The translations under genes were made by a program, and so were the position numbers. From contig NC_056755.1 of the NCBI RefSeq assembly GCF_018687715.1, positions 38,311,501-38,375,500 of the forward strand: DNA of 64,000 nucleotides. Reading direction: 5' to 3'. Shown in pieces: positions 36,191 through 49,447 of this stretch (position 1 is the stretch's first letter; each line of letters starts with the position of its first letter). The notes under the pieces were generated by a model, which saw nothing but the letters and a program-made list of their open reading frames with translations, was not told the origin of the DNA and did no database searches. The stretch is from Carya illinoinensis. Lineage: Eukaryota > Streptophyta > Magnoliopsida > Fagales > Juglandaceae.

Positions 36191-39100
36191 GAGTAAGTAG
36201 AGAGATATAATAGACACGAGTCTTATTTTCTTAGCATCGTGATATAATTACTCGAATTCATGACGCATACATGCACATCCTCGATCAAACCTTATAAACT
36301 TGATTATCGCACCAACCAATAGCATCCTCTTATGTACACATATACTTGACCCCACAGGCACAAATCAGAGAGAGAGAGAGAGAGAGAACGTACTTGTTAC
36401 AACGACATGTTGCTACTCCAGTCTCCCATTGATGACACTGCTCAATCATAAGCAGTGGGCGTTGGGGATGAAATGCAGATCATGGTCAACCAATCATGTT
36501 AAATATATGGATGTCTTGAAAATGCTTGGGGGTGATTTGCAGCTAGGTTTTCAGGCCCAAAACTATATATTCCGACGGAGACCTCTCTTACGAGATCAAT
36601 GATAAGCCGTAGAACCAGATCATGAATGATAAGCCGTAGAACCAGATGTTTGAATAATAAGATGAGGCCCATTTGACATTATTGATCGTGTCCCAAAATC
36701 TTATCTCTTAAGTGACTCATCAGCCTAAAACATTCATTACTTATTTTATTTATTTTTTACTTAATATTCATCTTTCATTCAATTTCACTTAAAATAGATA
36801 ATAATCATTTAGATAATTATTTTATTTGATGATTTCGTAGTCACTTTTATGTTTTTTTTTCTCTCGAGATGACCATAAGGTGGACAATATGATATAATTT
36901 ATAGTGCAAATTAAAAATATTAAAAAAAAGTAGAAGTACATATTTTGATATATATTAATGTAACATTTTTTTATAATATATATTTATAATTGTGGTCCCT
37001 AACTTCTCACTTGTGCGATCAGTCATCCATCCACATGCACACGCACTAATAAAAGTGTTAAAACACATTCATTTGCTTTGAGTAACTAATTGATATGTTG
37101 CTTGACTATGGTGACGATATCCATTCTTCTTTCACAAGAAAAGCCAGTTGCAAGCCAGAAGTGTGCATGTACTGAACCATTATGCTGATCATCCAATATT
37201 AATGCTAAAAAATAATTAAGGACATAATGATGACGTTCTGAATCATACCTAGCTATCTTAATGCCATATATCCACCAATTTCAAAGAACATGACTTCTCT
37301 GCACAGGAATGTGCATGATACGTACGCCACGTACTATATATTAATTTGTTGGCGATGATCATGTTGTGGAGAAAGATCATTGTTTTGTGGTCTGAATACT
37401 TAATCTGGAGTGCAGAAACTAGTGATATGGGTATTATTTTTTCTCCATCTTGTTTTAATTCCCCAATCATTTACGTATTTCCTCAATCATGCATTTAGTA
37501 CGAATGGTAAATGAGAATCGAAGTGCACCATTTTTAAGCCTCAAAGACATAAGTGATCCCCTTTTTGCCTCATCACATGATTCAAAATGCCCACTATATA
37601 TATATATATATATGTTGTCCTTTGGATGCAGAGAACCAACCAAGAATATGCCTGGCCTCCACTCTGAGTCCAATGCCCCCCATGAATTATGGAGTATCTC
37701 TTTCACACCTTATATATATTCGAACTTTGGTTTAACAATCTGTATTATTTTAGCCTTTCCAACTTTCCTATGTATATATATCTTTCCCAAAAACACCTAG
37801 GTAACTCGCGTGCACAGAAGATCTTCTTTTTCTTTTGGTCTCCACATGCAGTATTATAATGTGTTCTCTTTTCAAGTTTAAAGCCACTTTTTGAAGACCC
37901 TTGGAGAGATCTAGGAGCATTCCTTATTTCAATACATTTTTATAATGCTTTTTTTTTTCCCTTCGAAATACACTCTCACCCCATTTCACCAGTTCGATCG
38001 ATCGCCATTGCAAAGTGTCAATCACTTTATGTTATTAAATATGTTTGAACTTTGGGTTGCGTATGGAGCTAATATTCCAATTAATGGACACCCATCTAGG
38101 GGCGCATGAGCCAATTGTTAGCTAGATAGATATATTAAGTGGTTATGTAAGGCCGATAGGGTTATTACATATTGATATGATTGATGATTATCCATCATCG
38201 ATATTCATGTTTTATGACTGATTTATACAAACGAAGACCACATACAAACAAGAACACCTTTGCTTGAACTACTCTTCATGCCAAGATTATTATATATTTT
38301 TCTAATTAAAGAACATAAAATGATAATGATTTCAAACTGAAAAACAAATTCCTTGTAGAGAAGAGATATATAGACCTATAACAGATGCGAGCAGTTTATT
38401 GATTGCGTGATATAGATATACCGGCTTTTCACGGCCCCCACAGTGACTGTACGTTCTGAATTGGATCCTTTTTAAGAAGTAGGGGTGAATTCTGATCTCC
38501 AACTCATGATTCCTAGCCTTTTCACCAACAAGCTGGTTATAATTAGTAGGTAGCGTTATCTTTTTTTTAATATTATCCATGCGGACTCAAATTTCAAGTA
38601 TTTCCTAATTTCTATAAAAGTATTACTTTTGCAAACTTTGCACCTATATATATATATATATATTCATAAGTTGCAATCACAGCTTATAATGTATTTTTCC
38701 TAATGCACTATGAAGATCTGTTGAGCTTATAAGTTTCTATTGGTGGTCATTTTCTCGATCGTATGACTTTAGTCCCTACAGTCTACTCCTTTGATTTTGC
38801 CACATCAAAACTCCTGCAAGTCTTTCTAATCAGTGGCCATCTGGGGAAAATCTGTCAAGATTTCATGAATTCAAATGGTTTAGTCCAAAATCACACTGCC
38901 TCTTAGCTACGTACGTACAATATATAGGTCAAGGATACAAAAATATCCCTTTGGTTTTAGTTACCAAATCTGTTGTTTAGCCTTAGTATTTTCCGCAACC
39001 AAATTCACCCTGGATATCAGAAAGATAGAGCCATGCTCTTCACTGCGCTGTCTGTCTCCCCAATCGCGTATGTCTTATCTCTTTTCTTTGTTCACACTTT

Positions 39101-41669
39101 CTACAAAAACTCATCCAAATTCAACGAAATGATCAACAACATACGAATCATAAATGGGACAGGCTAAAAATTTCCTTTTGGTAGCTTTCCTATGAGATAC
39201 ATTGGAATATAGTTTATCCCTTCCTATATTATATAAGCTGTTAGGGACTTATATCAAACAGCCTACGAGTTGGCCGGATTTGGCCTAATTGATGTAATTA
39301 ATCTTAAGCATGCAATACTCTATTAATGGAAGTATGAGTTGAACAGCTATATTAATTAATTAATGCTACAAAATTGTTTAAGGTGATTGGCACTAGCTAA
39401 GAGCCAAGACGTACGGGCGCTTTCACTAATTCGTGTCAACTCCAAAAGTCCTTCGTTTGGAAAACAGAGAAAAATACCTTAATTTTTATATCCCATCAAC
39501 ATATGCATGCATGCATTAATAAAATGATTAATGGCGTTGGTGCAGAACTTTATCAAATACTCAGCCAAGCTCAAAAGCTTTCATTATATTATACAGCAGT
39601 ATCCTAATCCCAAGGATACGAAGAGCGCATGCGCAATATTGCGCATGAAGCAGTCTATTTTTGGTTAGATAGAGGAATTAGCGTTTGAGCCTTTGATTCA
39701 TAAACTTTGCCGATATGGAGTATCGGAAAACTCTATACATTACAATACTATCATTTTACTTTTATTTTACTATATAAAATGTGACATATTTATTATTATT
39801 AAATAATAAAATATTTAATAGTGATAAATATGTCATATCTTACCTAATATCTTATCTAACGAGATGAAAGTAGGATGAGAGTGTAGTATATATCATTACC
39901 TTTTCTTTTAATAGTTAAAGCTTAAAAGAACGTATTGTACGGCCTAAAGTACGCATGACCAAATTAAAGTATAGTATTGTGGCCGAGGGTGCACTAAACA
40001 TTTAATTAAACCCCTAGCTAGAGGCTCACACATATAGCAATACCGACTCTAGCTAGCCTTTTCCAGTTAACATAGAAATATCTAAGCAATATATTCATTG
40101 TAGAACTCTCGAAGCATGCGAGTCCTTATCTAAAGATTCAATCAATCTGCAGATCACCATCAATGATTGTGGCAGATTTGACGAAATACATAAAAATATT
40201 ACATTAATTTATGAAATTATTTTTATATAATCTTTTTATGGTTAGAGTATTTCTCTATAGATATACTTGGTTAACCAAAAGGAAAGGTAGTGAAGATTCA
40301 AACCATGCAAAAATCTTAATCATTAGGATCTGTCACCTGCTTGTGGGGGGGCATGAATCATGCAATATGCGGCCTCTGTTATAGACTTCAATTAGTTTTC
40401 CAAGTACTAATTTGAACTTTCAGAGAATGGGATGCTGATGGTACTTAAGATCAGAAAGGATGCATTTAGCAAATAACAACTGGCCGGGTGATATACATGA
40501 ATCAAAGAAATGCATCAATTCTTCTGGCGCGAGAGGATCATATATATGCCATTCTCCAGCTTTTCTTATTTTCTCATTGCATATTTTTAATTCAAGTACT
40601 CGGAGGGATAAAAAATTTAAGCATGATCTCATCATCACTTTGACACAAATAGATAGCATCTCATCATCATCATCATGTTGAGTGTTGTTGTAATGTGTGC
40701 GCGCTGAGCAGAGAATTAACTCTTTTCCGCCTATAGCTAGAGCTCTGATCATTTGGGGTCTCACTAATTACTTTCAATCAACAAACATGAGAATTAGAAA
40801 CATCAATCATAGATCATGAAGAGTTAATGTTGGTCGTTAGCGATTAGCTGATCATGATGATCGAGTGCCCAACATTTGAATATTGGAGCATGTGGTACTG
40901 AATTAGGTATAACATGATTAAGATTTATGAGAGATCGATCAGAAGACTCATGATGATCTATTCATTCATTCAAACTTAATTCATACTATTAATCGAACTA
41001 AAAACAGTACTGATCTTTATGTGGACGGCCGGAGGCATTAACTAATTAAGGGTTTAAATATTGCAGGTACATTACTTGTTTTGAAGGACGAATTAATATT
41101 AATAATGCAAGTGCGCAAATGATCCCAAATATACATAAATTATGGAAATTAATGCGCTTAAAATCTTTCAGAGAAATTAGTTCCTTTTCTTTAAAATGTG
41201 TCGTTTATCATAGATATAATATATATGTGTGTGTGCATCCATATTTGGTTCTGTATAATAAATATGGACCATCAAATTATATATAGTAATGCTATGTTGC
41301 TTTTAAACGAACGTGATGTCTACCCAGCTTGTATTAGCTAGTTTGATCTAGCTTTAATTACTTAACAGAATGCATGCTGCATGCGTGCACATTTTTTATA
41401 TCCATGCATGCACTGCCCATGCCGAAAGAAAATCATAGTTTAAGAATTAAACTTTAGCAAAATCTATACTTTTTTAATTGTTTTTTTCTTAAATGATGAA
41501 CTTGTACGGCTTAGGTCGATTTTCTTAAAAAATCTACTATTATTTCTCTAGAAACATATAAAAACATATCAATTATATTTATAAGATCGATGGAGTGAAG
41601 GATACATATGATTTAATTACACTGTTGGCCGGTTAGGCAAGATTTGATTTACAATTGTTTTTCTGGAAA
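36191..41669. other. Intergenic DNA
   Basis: About 5.5 kb without a convincing gene. It has a (GA)n tract at 36368-36387, a direct repeat of GATAAGCCGTAGAACCAGAT at 36601 and 36628, (TA)n tracts near 37596 and 38647, and a hairpin MITE at about 39738-39893. The 114-codon minus-strand frame at 40420-40764 has no recognised domain. Confidence 0.55.
39738..39893. mobile_element. Foldback/hairpin MITE (about 155 bp)
   Basis: The inner arms ATGTGACATATTTATTATTATTAAATA and TATTTAATAGTGATAAATATGTCATAT are near-perfect inverted repeats around a short loop. Outer arms continue the match (ACAATACTATCATTTTACTTT against the inverse of AAAGTAGGATGAGAGTGTAGT). The whole unit can fold on itself. Confidence 0.65.
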
Positions 41670-41891
41670 GGACTTTGCTACATACAGTCGCCACATGCAG
41701 TCGGCGTGCAGTCGGCTGTACGGAATGAATAAAAACAATTATAAATTTTTTTTTTTATATTCAAGGGGACCTACATGAATTATAAAAAGTTATAAAAATA
41801 ATTTTTTTTTTTCATGTAGGTCCTGTATTAATTTTTTTTTTACTGCCGACTGCACGCCGACTGCATCTGCCGACTGCAAAAAGTATTTCTC
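41670..41891. mobile_element. Mutator-type MITE (222 bp)
   Basis: A perfect 9-bp target duplication, TTCTGGAAA (41661-41669 and 41892-41900), flanks it. GCAGTCGGCGTGCAGTCGGC near the left end is repeated exactly inverted near the right end, inside longer terminal repeats of about 45 bp. No coding capacity. The right end lies 15 bp from the CACTA terminus. Confidence 0.85.
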
Positions 41892-41906
41892 TTCTGGAAA
41901 TATCAT

Positions 41907-42440
41907 CACTACAACATAATAACTCTTTTGGAACGAAAATTTTCATCCCAAATTATAGGAATTTCGTCCTAGGAAATTTTTTGAGATCAAAAAAATTCAT
42001 CCCAAGGTCACTCCTACAATACTGTCCCAGAAGATATTTTGGGATGAGAATCACCATTTCATCCCAAAATATATCTTTTGGGGCGATTTTGAAATTAACC
42101 ATTTGATACCATTCTAACGGTTAATTTTTTGTCACGGCTCAAGTTCATTCTAGAATATTGTTCGAATGGTTACTATTTTACGTTCGAAAGGTCTTAAATT
42201 GTTTAAACAATTGAAAATTTACATTCGAACGAGTACACATTTTTAGACCGTTCGAACGATATAAAATAGCTTTTTGTTCGAACGTTAAAGGAACAAATCG
42301 AACGGATAAAAGTTATGTTCGAACACTACAATAATAAATTGTGTTTGAATGTTATTTGATCGTCTGCGGTCGGTCGAACGTTTTAATCAATGGTGTTCAA
42401 ACGTTATATAGTCATTCGAATGCTAACTATTTTATTAAAA
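41907..42440. repeat. CACTA left terminus and subterminal repeats
   Basis: CACTACAA at 41907 is followed by repeated CATCCCAAA/TTTGGGATG words (41948-42085). At least ten imperfect copies of GTTCGAACG then occur (for example at 42160, 42183, 42223, 42249, 42275, 42317 and 42373). Confidence 0.8.
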
Positions 42441-42734
42441 CCCCATAATAATAAAAAACCAAATAGACATTCATAATATTTGAGAAAAATACATTAGAAA
42501 CTGTTTAATACTCACAAAATTTTTATAATAAGTGCGAACTAATAAATGACCATGAGATTGGTATTGTTCATACATAATTAGATAATCCCATAATCTATAC
42601 ATAAAAAACCATCAATTGTTTGAAAGCATGTACTGTTACATAAGCTGCTGCATTTGGAGTTGCATCTCTCTCATAAACTCTTCTTATTGTGGCGCATCTT
42701 CATGTCTCATTGTTTCACCAATTGAGCCTCTAAC

Positions 42735-43747
42735 TCATGCTGCCTTACAACCAATTCTTCGATTCTGCGATTCGCATTCTTGCGCTATAGAAGCTGTAGA
42801 AGCAAACTGGAAAGAAGAGGAAGAGGGAGAAGGTTTTACACAGTGACCCAAACCCCTCAAATATCCTGAACGCTGATCCAGAACTTGTGTAAAAATATCA
42901 ACATCATTTGTTGAGGAATTTTGATCTGACGCAGATTCAGCATGTATGGCAACCATTTTATCCTACACATAAAATAAAGAGTTAATATCATCATAAATAT
43001 TCTAATATATTTATTTAAAACAGATTATAATACTTACATAATTTTCACTGGCATTGGGATGAGTCCACTCTTCATTATGATTTGTATGTGATGCAGCATA
43101 TAATTTTGTCAGATCATAATTGGTATCTAAATTTTGCTACAATAAATATTTGTTAAGATATAAAGTCATTAGAATTCATATATTCAATTAACTATATCCA
43201 ATAAAAAAAATAGCAATACAAATTTCTTAAAGAGGCGATGGAAAGATCTTGAGCCTGCATGATGATTAATATTCAATTTTGATATATTTGTTTTGTTTAT
43301 AAAACTTCGCTCCTACATAAAAATTGAAAATATTAGAAAACGAAATTAAAAATAGGACAACTAAAATAATTAATTTAATTATATCTTATATGATAGATCA
43401 AACATGTCACAAAGTTTTTTCTACTCAAAAAGTTGGACATCCTGAAAATGATGTTGGCGTGCATCTTCCATATTCTTGAACTTATTATAATGTTCATGAC
43501 ACCTCATCTTATATTTGCGGAATGTATTACTCATAAGCACTTCCACAGTCTTACGCTCCTCTCTCCGACCAAAATTTAATTTGAAATCATCCTTAAAAAA
43601 ATTTACACAAACATATTATCATTTATAATATTCTAACTTTAAGTAAAATATAAAAATTTAATTTACTAAATAAATGTTTTAAACATTACCAAACAACGCT
43701 TCTTGATAAACTCTTTAACATTTTGGAGGACTTTTTTCCATGAACTC
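42735..43747 (-). pseudogene. CACTA Transposase_24-like gene, 3' part
   Basis: This continues the frame cut by the copia insertion at 43747. Exon-like pieces on the minus strand include SWKKVLQNVKEFIKKRCL (about 43740-43690), a piece with FGRREERKTVEVLMSNTFRK and MRCHEHYNKFK (about 43590-43435), and a final piece with LDQRSGYLRGLGHCVKPS (about 42956-42735, ending in a stop). The last motif matches the conserved C-terminus of plant En/Spm accessory proteins (ER/GxxRGxGxGVxPS). The function in the family is unproven, probably DNA binding with tnp2. Confidence 0.65.
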
Positions 43748-44580
43748 TGTAAATGTAATTTGTGCTTGGCTAGGATTAGATGCATATAATGTAAGAAATG
43801 AATGTAATCTTAATTGGACTCTAGTGATCCGATAAGACTATGTATTTAAATTAGAAGTCTTATCATAGTTTGTTATATCATAAGATAAGAGTTATCAAAG
43901 AATCCTAAGAATGTTTAGAGTCTTAGCATCAGTTGAAGAGATAAAGATATAAGGCGTGTTGAAGAAACTGAAGCTGATCTGAACTCTACACAGTTAAGAA
44001 GAATAATCCAGTTCGAAGTGTTTGCAAGTTGGTAGAAACGTCTCTAACTAGGATACTGGATAAACTTGTCAACAGACTTCTTCTACAAGTCGATAATAGC
44101 ATTAATTATATAAAAGGAGTCGGCTGAAGATTTAAAGGGTGAGCACATACAGTACATATTGGACATTGATCACGATCTTGAGAAACTCAGTTCATGAAAT
44201 TGAGGAGGAGCATACTCCAAGGGGGACTCGTCCTGTTCAAGTTTCAACCATTGGAGGTTCCAGTAGGAAAGGCAATAATTGGAGAGTGTCAGAGGTTCTA
44301 ACTACCTACTGAGGTAGAAGGCAAGCGGGTCGCATCTCTTGAATAAACGAGTTGGTTACAAAGGTTTTGTTAACAGTTTACTTGTAGTTCTCTAATCAAT
44401 AAATTGACTTTTATGGGTTTGGTTGCCCGTAGGGTTTTATCTTTGAAGAGTTCTTCAAAGAGTTTCCCTTTGTAACCAAATAATATGTTCAAGTGATTAT
44501 TTTATTTTGGTTACTAATTGGTGCTAACAGTTTGAGCTAAGTGTTAAACGTGATGAATCAAGGGTACTTGGATAATTTCA
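43748..44580 (+). repeat. Copia 5' LTR (833 bp)
   Basis: TG...CA borders, paired with 52859-53691. An apparent earlier end at GGTGCTAACA (44529) is internal, because similarity between the two LTRs continues 51 bp further to AATTTCA. Confidence 0.93.
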
Positions 44581-44582
44581 AT

Positions 44583-44594
44583 TGGCATCAGAGC
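44583..44594 (+). promoter_or_regulatory. Copia primer binding site
   Basis: TGGCATCAGAGC starts three bases after the LTR and differs at one position from the initiator tRNA-Met complement TGGTATCAGAGC. Confidence 0.85.
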
Positions 44595-44637
44595 GTAGTT
44601 CACTCAATCTGAGTGTGATCTATTCTCCTGAAAGATT

Positions 44638-47600
44638 TTGGCAACACTATCATCACCACCACAATTTGATGGTGACAACTATGCCTACTGGAAAGTAAGA
44701 ATGAGAATGTTTTTAAGATCACTCGATGAGAAAGTATGGTTAACTGTGGAATCAGGATGGATGAGGCCTTCATCACCTGTAGAAGAATGGACTAAAGATC
44801 AATCCAGTAGTTGTAATTGGAATAACAAAGGTCTAAATGCAATTTTTATAGTAGTTTCACCTAATGAGTTCAAGAGGATTTCAATGTGTGAAAATGCCAA
44901 TGAGGCTTGGGATATTTTGGAAACCACACATGAAGGGACCAAGACGGTGAAAAATTCTAAATTACAAATATTGACTTCAAAATTTGAAGAAATAAAAATG
45001 TTGGATGATGAGACCTTTAATGAGTTATATTCCAAACTAAACGACATTATCAATTCCAGGTACAATCTCGGTGAAAAGGTGGAGGAGGCACGAGTTGTGA
45101 GGAAAATCCTGAGATCTCTGCCTGAAAGGTTTCAACCAAAAGTGACAGCCATAGAAGAAAGCAAGGATATAGATACAATTCGGGTAGAAGAACTGGTAGG
45201 CTCTCTACAAACCTATGAATCTACTTTTCCACAACAAAGGAAAGACAAGTCCATTGCACTCAAAACTGTTAAAGAAGAGAGACATTCTGATGATGAAGAT
45301 CTGTGTAGTCATGACCTAGCTCTTGTGGCCAGAAAATTTAAAAAATTTCTATTTAATAAAAATAGTTCTAGAAAAAAGAGAAAATGAAAGAGTTTTGTTA
45401 AAAAGAATGAACCTGAAAAATGGCATAAAGATAAACCATATATTAAAGAGAAAGTCCAATGTCATGAATATTCTGGTTTTGGTCATATAATAATTGAATG
45501 TCAAAATTATAAAAGAAAGGCAAAAGTTTTGAATACTACTTTGAGTGATGATTCTGATTCTAAAAGCTCAGATAGATCTTCTGATAATGAAACTGCATTT
45601 ATAGCTTTCTCTGCATCCATTACTGATCATATTGAGAAGAATAAACTATGTATTGATAAAAGCACAACCTTATGTGATACTGATTCTGATGTTGCCACAA
45701 AAGTATCTGATCATGAATTAAGCGTGCAAGAAGCATATGAGGAACTATGTGAAGAATTCGTGAAAATTCATAAAGTAAATAAAAAGCTATATAAAAACTT
45801 AAACACCATGGAAAATGAGAAGAATAATTTGGTGGAAGCACTGAAGCTGACAGAACTGGAAGTGACAAAACTGCACGAACAGAAAGAAGTGCTGGAAAAG
45901 GATTTGGCAACTTGTCAGGAACTCAAAGAAAAAACTCCCACTCAAAAACTAAGTGAACTACTAAAGGTTCAACAAGATAGTACTGATCGTACAGGTTTGG
46001 GATACAATACTTTCAAAGATTCATAGCATAAAGCATTTGCTACCTCTACGTCTAAAGGCATTACCTTTTGTAAAAGGAAGTAACACTGAAAATATCCCAA
46101 AGAACTCTGATAACAAAGGCAAGTCAACAATGATTCATTCAGGTAAGTCCAAATGTATGTTTGTTCCTACTTGTCATGTCTCCGACTTAGAAAAGAAAAA
46201 GAGAGAGGAAAAAGAAATAAGTTTGTAAGAAAATATAGGAACCTAGAATTTAAAGTGGACAAATTGAGCAATCAAATACATACTCTTGGTAAGAATATGT
46301 GCAAACTATCTAAATTATGTTCTTCAAAAAATTTAAAGAAAACAAATATCAAGACCAAATGGGTAGTGAAAGAAAAGGCCGTATGCCTAGTAGCACACAC
46401 TGCTCTCAAAGTTATGGACACTAGCATGTGGTACCTGGATAGTGCTTGCTCTAGACATATGACAGGAAACAATCATTGTTTAAAGAGATTGAGTCCACTA
46501 GTGGTGGGTCAGTAACTTTCGGTGATGGAAGTTCAACAACAATGGAAGGAAATGGAAGTGTGAATATTCCTAGTTTACCTACTCTTCATAATGTTCTTTT
46601 TGTTAATGGTCTCAAGGCAAATTTGTTAAGTATTAGCCAATTTTGTGATGAGAATCTTTATGTGTAGTTCTTAAAAGATGAATGCAAAGTATATAATGGT
46701 GCTGGAAAATAGATTTTAAGAGGCACTAGAACTGCTATAGAATCACTCACATCAACCCAATACGATGTCACAAGGTAGAATTGGATGAAATTGAGTTGTG
46801 GCATTACCATCTAGGCCACATCAACTATAGAGACATGCGAAAGATTCTCAAGAAAGAAGTTGTACAAGGACTGCCAAAAAATTTGAAAAACAAAAAGATA
46901 GTGTGTGCAACTTGTCAAGAAGGAAAGCAGACCAAGGCACAACACAGGAAGTTAAGTAACATTCTGACCTCACGACCACTTGAGCTGCTACATATGGACT
47001 TGATGGATCCTACTCAGAATGAGAGTCTTGGAGGAAAGAAATATATAATGGTTATCGTAGATGACTATTCAAGATATACGTGGATCATTATGTTGAGAGA
47101 TAAAACAAAAACTTTTGAACTTGCCAAGAAATTGTTCAAACGACTGCAAATAGAGAAAAAATTTTATATCTCTCGTATTCATAGTGATCATGGTAGAGAA
47201 TTTGAAAGTGCTAATTTTTCTTCCTTTTGTGATGAACAGGGCATATATCAAGAATTCTCAGCCCCAATCACTCTACAACAAAATGGAATTGTAGAGAGGA
47301 AAAATAGAGCAATACAAGAGATGGCACGCACTATGCTAAGTAGCAAAAAGTTGGCTCTATACTTCTAGGGAGAAGCTGTCAATACTGCTGGACATATTTT
47401 AAACCGTGTAGTTCTTCGCACAGGTACCAAACTCACTCCCTATGAGTTATGGAATGGGAAGAAACTCACGATAAAGCACTTTAAAGTATTCAGGAGTACC
47501 TGTTACATATTGAAAGACAGAGAGAGTACTTAGACTGCCCACAAATTTGATGGCAAGAGCGATGAATGAATATTTATGGGATACTCATCAAACAGCAAGG

Positions 47601-49447
47601 CTTATAGGGTTTATAATCTACGGACTAAAATAGTGATGGAGTCAGTCAATCTAGTTGTAGATGACGATTCCAAAGAAATGAACACCAAGGAATTTGAACA
47701 ACTTATTGAAAAAATCAAAGAAAACTCAACAGATCAAGAGGATATAAATGCAATGGAACTTGTCTTACCAAACTCAACTCTAACTCGTGAGAATGTGCCA
47801 TCCATAAGAATCAATCACAACCACCCAAAAGAAAACATTCTTGGAGACTTGAGTGAAGGTATGAGACTAAGGAAATAAGTTTTAAATCACGTCTCATATG
47901 TTTGCTATTTGTCGCAGGTTGAACCAAAGGACGTGGAAGAAGCCTTACAAGATGAAAGCTGGGTGAATGCCATGAATGAGGAACTACACCAGTTCACTCA
48001 AAATCAAGTGTGGGAGCTGGTACCTAGACCCGAGGATCATAACATCATTGAAACAAAGTGGATTTTTAAGAACAAGTCAAACGAACATGGCGCCATTGTT
48101 CATAACAAGGCCAGACTGGTGGCACAAGGATACACCCAAGTTGAAGGAATTGATTTTGAGGAAACTTTTGCACCAGTAGCCTGCTTGGAATCAGTTCACA
48201 TACTGCTAGCAATTGCAAGCCATTTACGTTTTAAGATTTATCAAATGGACGTTAAAAGTGCATTTTTAAATGGCATACTAAATGAAGAAGTATATGTTAA
48301 ACAATCAAAGGGATTTACTAATCACCTGTTTCCTGACCATGTTTTCAAATTGAAGAAAGCTCCTTATGGATTCAAGCAAGCACCTCGAGCATGGTATGAA
48401 CGACTCACGAAATACTTGCTTGACAATAACTTTGTAAGAGGGCAAGCTGACCGAACACTAGTTTTAAGAAAATCTGGTAAGCATTTATTTATAGCGCAGA
48501 TATAAGTAGATGATATTGTGTTTGGTTTCACTCTTGATAAACTTTTACATGATTTCTCTAACAACATGAAAATTGAGTTTGAGATGAGCATGATTGGGGA
48601 ATTAACTTTTTTTCTTGGAATCCAAATCAAACAAACTGAAGAAGAAATTTTTATTTCACAATCAAAATATGCTAAAGACCTTGTTAAGAAATTTGGCATG
48701 GAAGGCAAGACACATGCTCACACTCCGATGAGCACTTCAGTTAAAATCTGCTCAGATTCTATAGATAAGAGCGTTGATCCTACTCTCTACAGAAGCATGA
48801 TAGGAAGTCTTCTATGCATTACTGCTAGCAGACCAGATATTGCTTTTAGTGTAGGTGTATGTGCACCGTTTCATGCGAGACCCAAAGAATCACATCTCAC
48901 TGCAATCAAAAGAATTCTGAAATACTTGAGTGCTACGGTTGACTATGGCATCTGGTACTCCAGATATTCAAATCTAAGTCTAGTTGGCTATTCTGATGCT
49001 GACTGGGCTGGTAATGATGACGACAGAAAGAGCACAACTGGTGTCTATTTTTATTTCGGTAGCAATCTGGTAGCATGGATGAGCAAAAACCAAAATTCTA
49101 TTTCTCTCTCCACTGCTGAAGTCAAGTACATTGCAGTTGGTAGTTGTTGCACACAGCTACTTTGGATGAAAAAAATGTTTGAGGACTATGGGTTCTCACA
49201 AGATACTATGACTATCTATTACGATAATATGAGTGCCATTAGTATCTCGAAGAATCTTGTGCAACATTCTCGGACCAAGCATATAGATATAAGATATCAT
49301 TTTATACAAGACTTAGTTGAGACAAAAATAATGTCACTCGAACATATTGATACTGAACACCAATTGGCTGACTTGTTCGCTAAACCTTAGGATGGATTAA
49401 GGTTTGAATTTCTAAGGAAGACTATTAGTGTGTGTGACATGCCTTGA
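44638..49447 (+). pseudogene. Copia gag-pol, heavily broken
   Basis: Gag starts at 44638 with TTG where an ATG would be expected (ATLSSPPQFDGDNYAYWKVRM follows). Its zinc knuckle (about 45460-45500) has Tyr in place of the second Cys. A stop interrupts gag at 45385-45387. The protease motif is WYLDSACSRHMTG (about 46428-46466). The integrase zinc-binding HHCC region is at 46800-46930, and the D-D-E core spans HMDLMDP, IHSDHGREFE and NGIVERKNR (about 46990-47300). RT spans 47909-49000 and RNase H runs to about 49380. Breaks include stops at 46024-46026, 47366-47368, 48503-48505 (in the RT YVDD motif) and 49388-49390, plus frameshifts near 46030-46150, 46470-46500 and 46665-46780. It cannot encode working pol. 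Confidence 0.93.

Noticed and set aside
40420..40764. Minus-strand 114-codon frame as a gene
   Set aside because: It starts at GTG, has no family motif and no splice-supported extension; length is compatible with chance.
44521..44529. GGTGCTAACA as the end of the copia 5' LTR
   Set aside because: The two LTRs continue to match for 51 bp more, the primer site lies after 44580, and only the longer LTR gives an exact AACTC target duplication.
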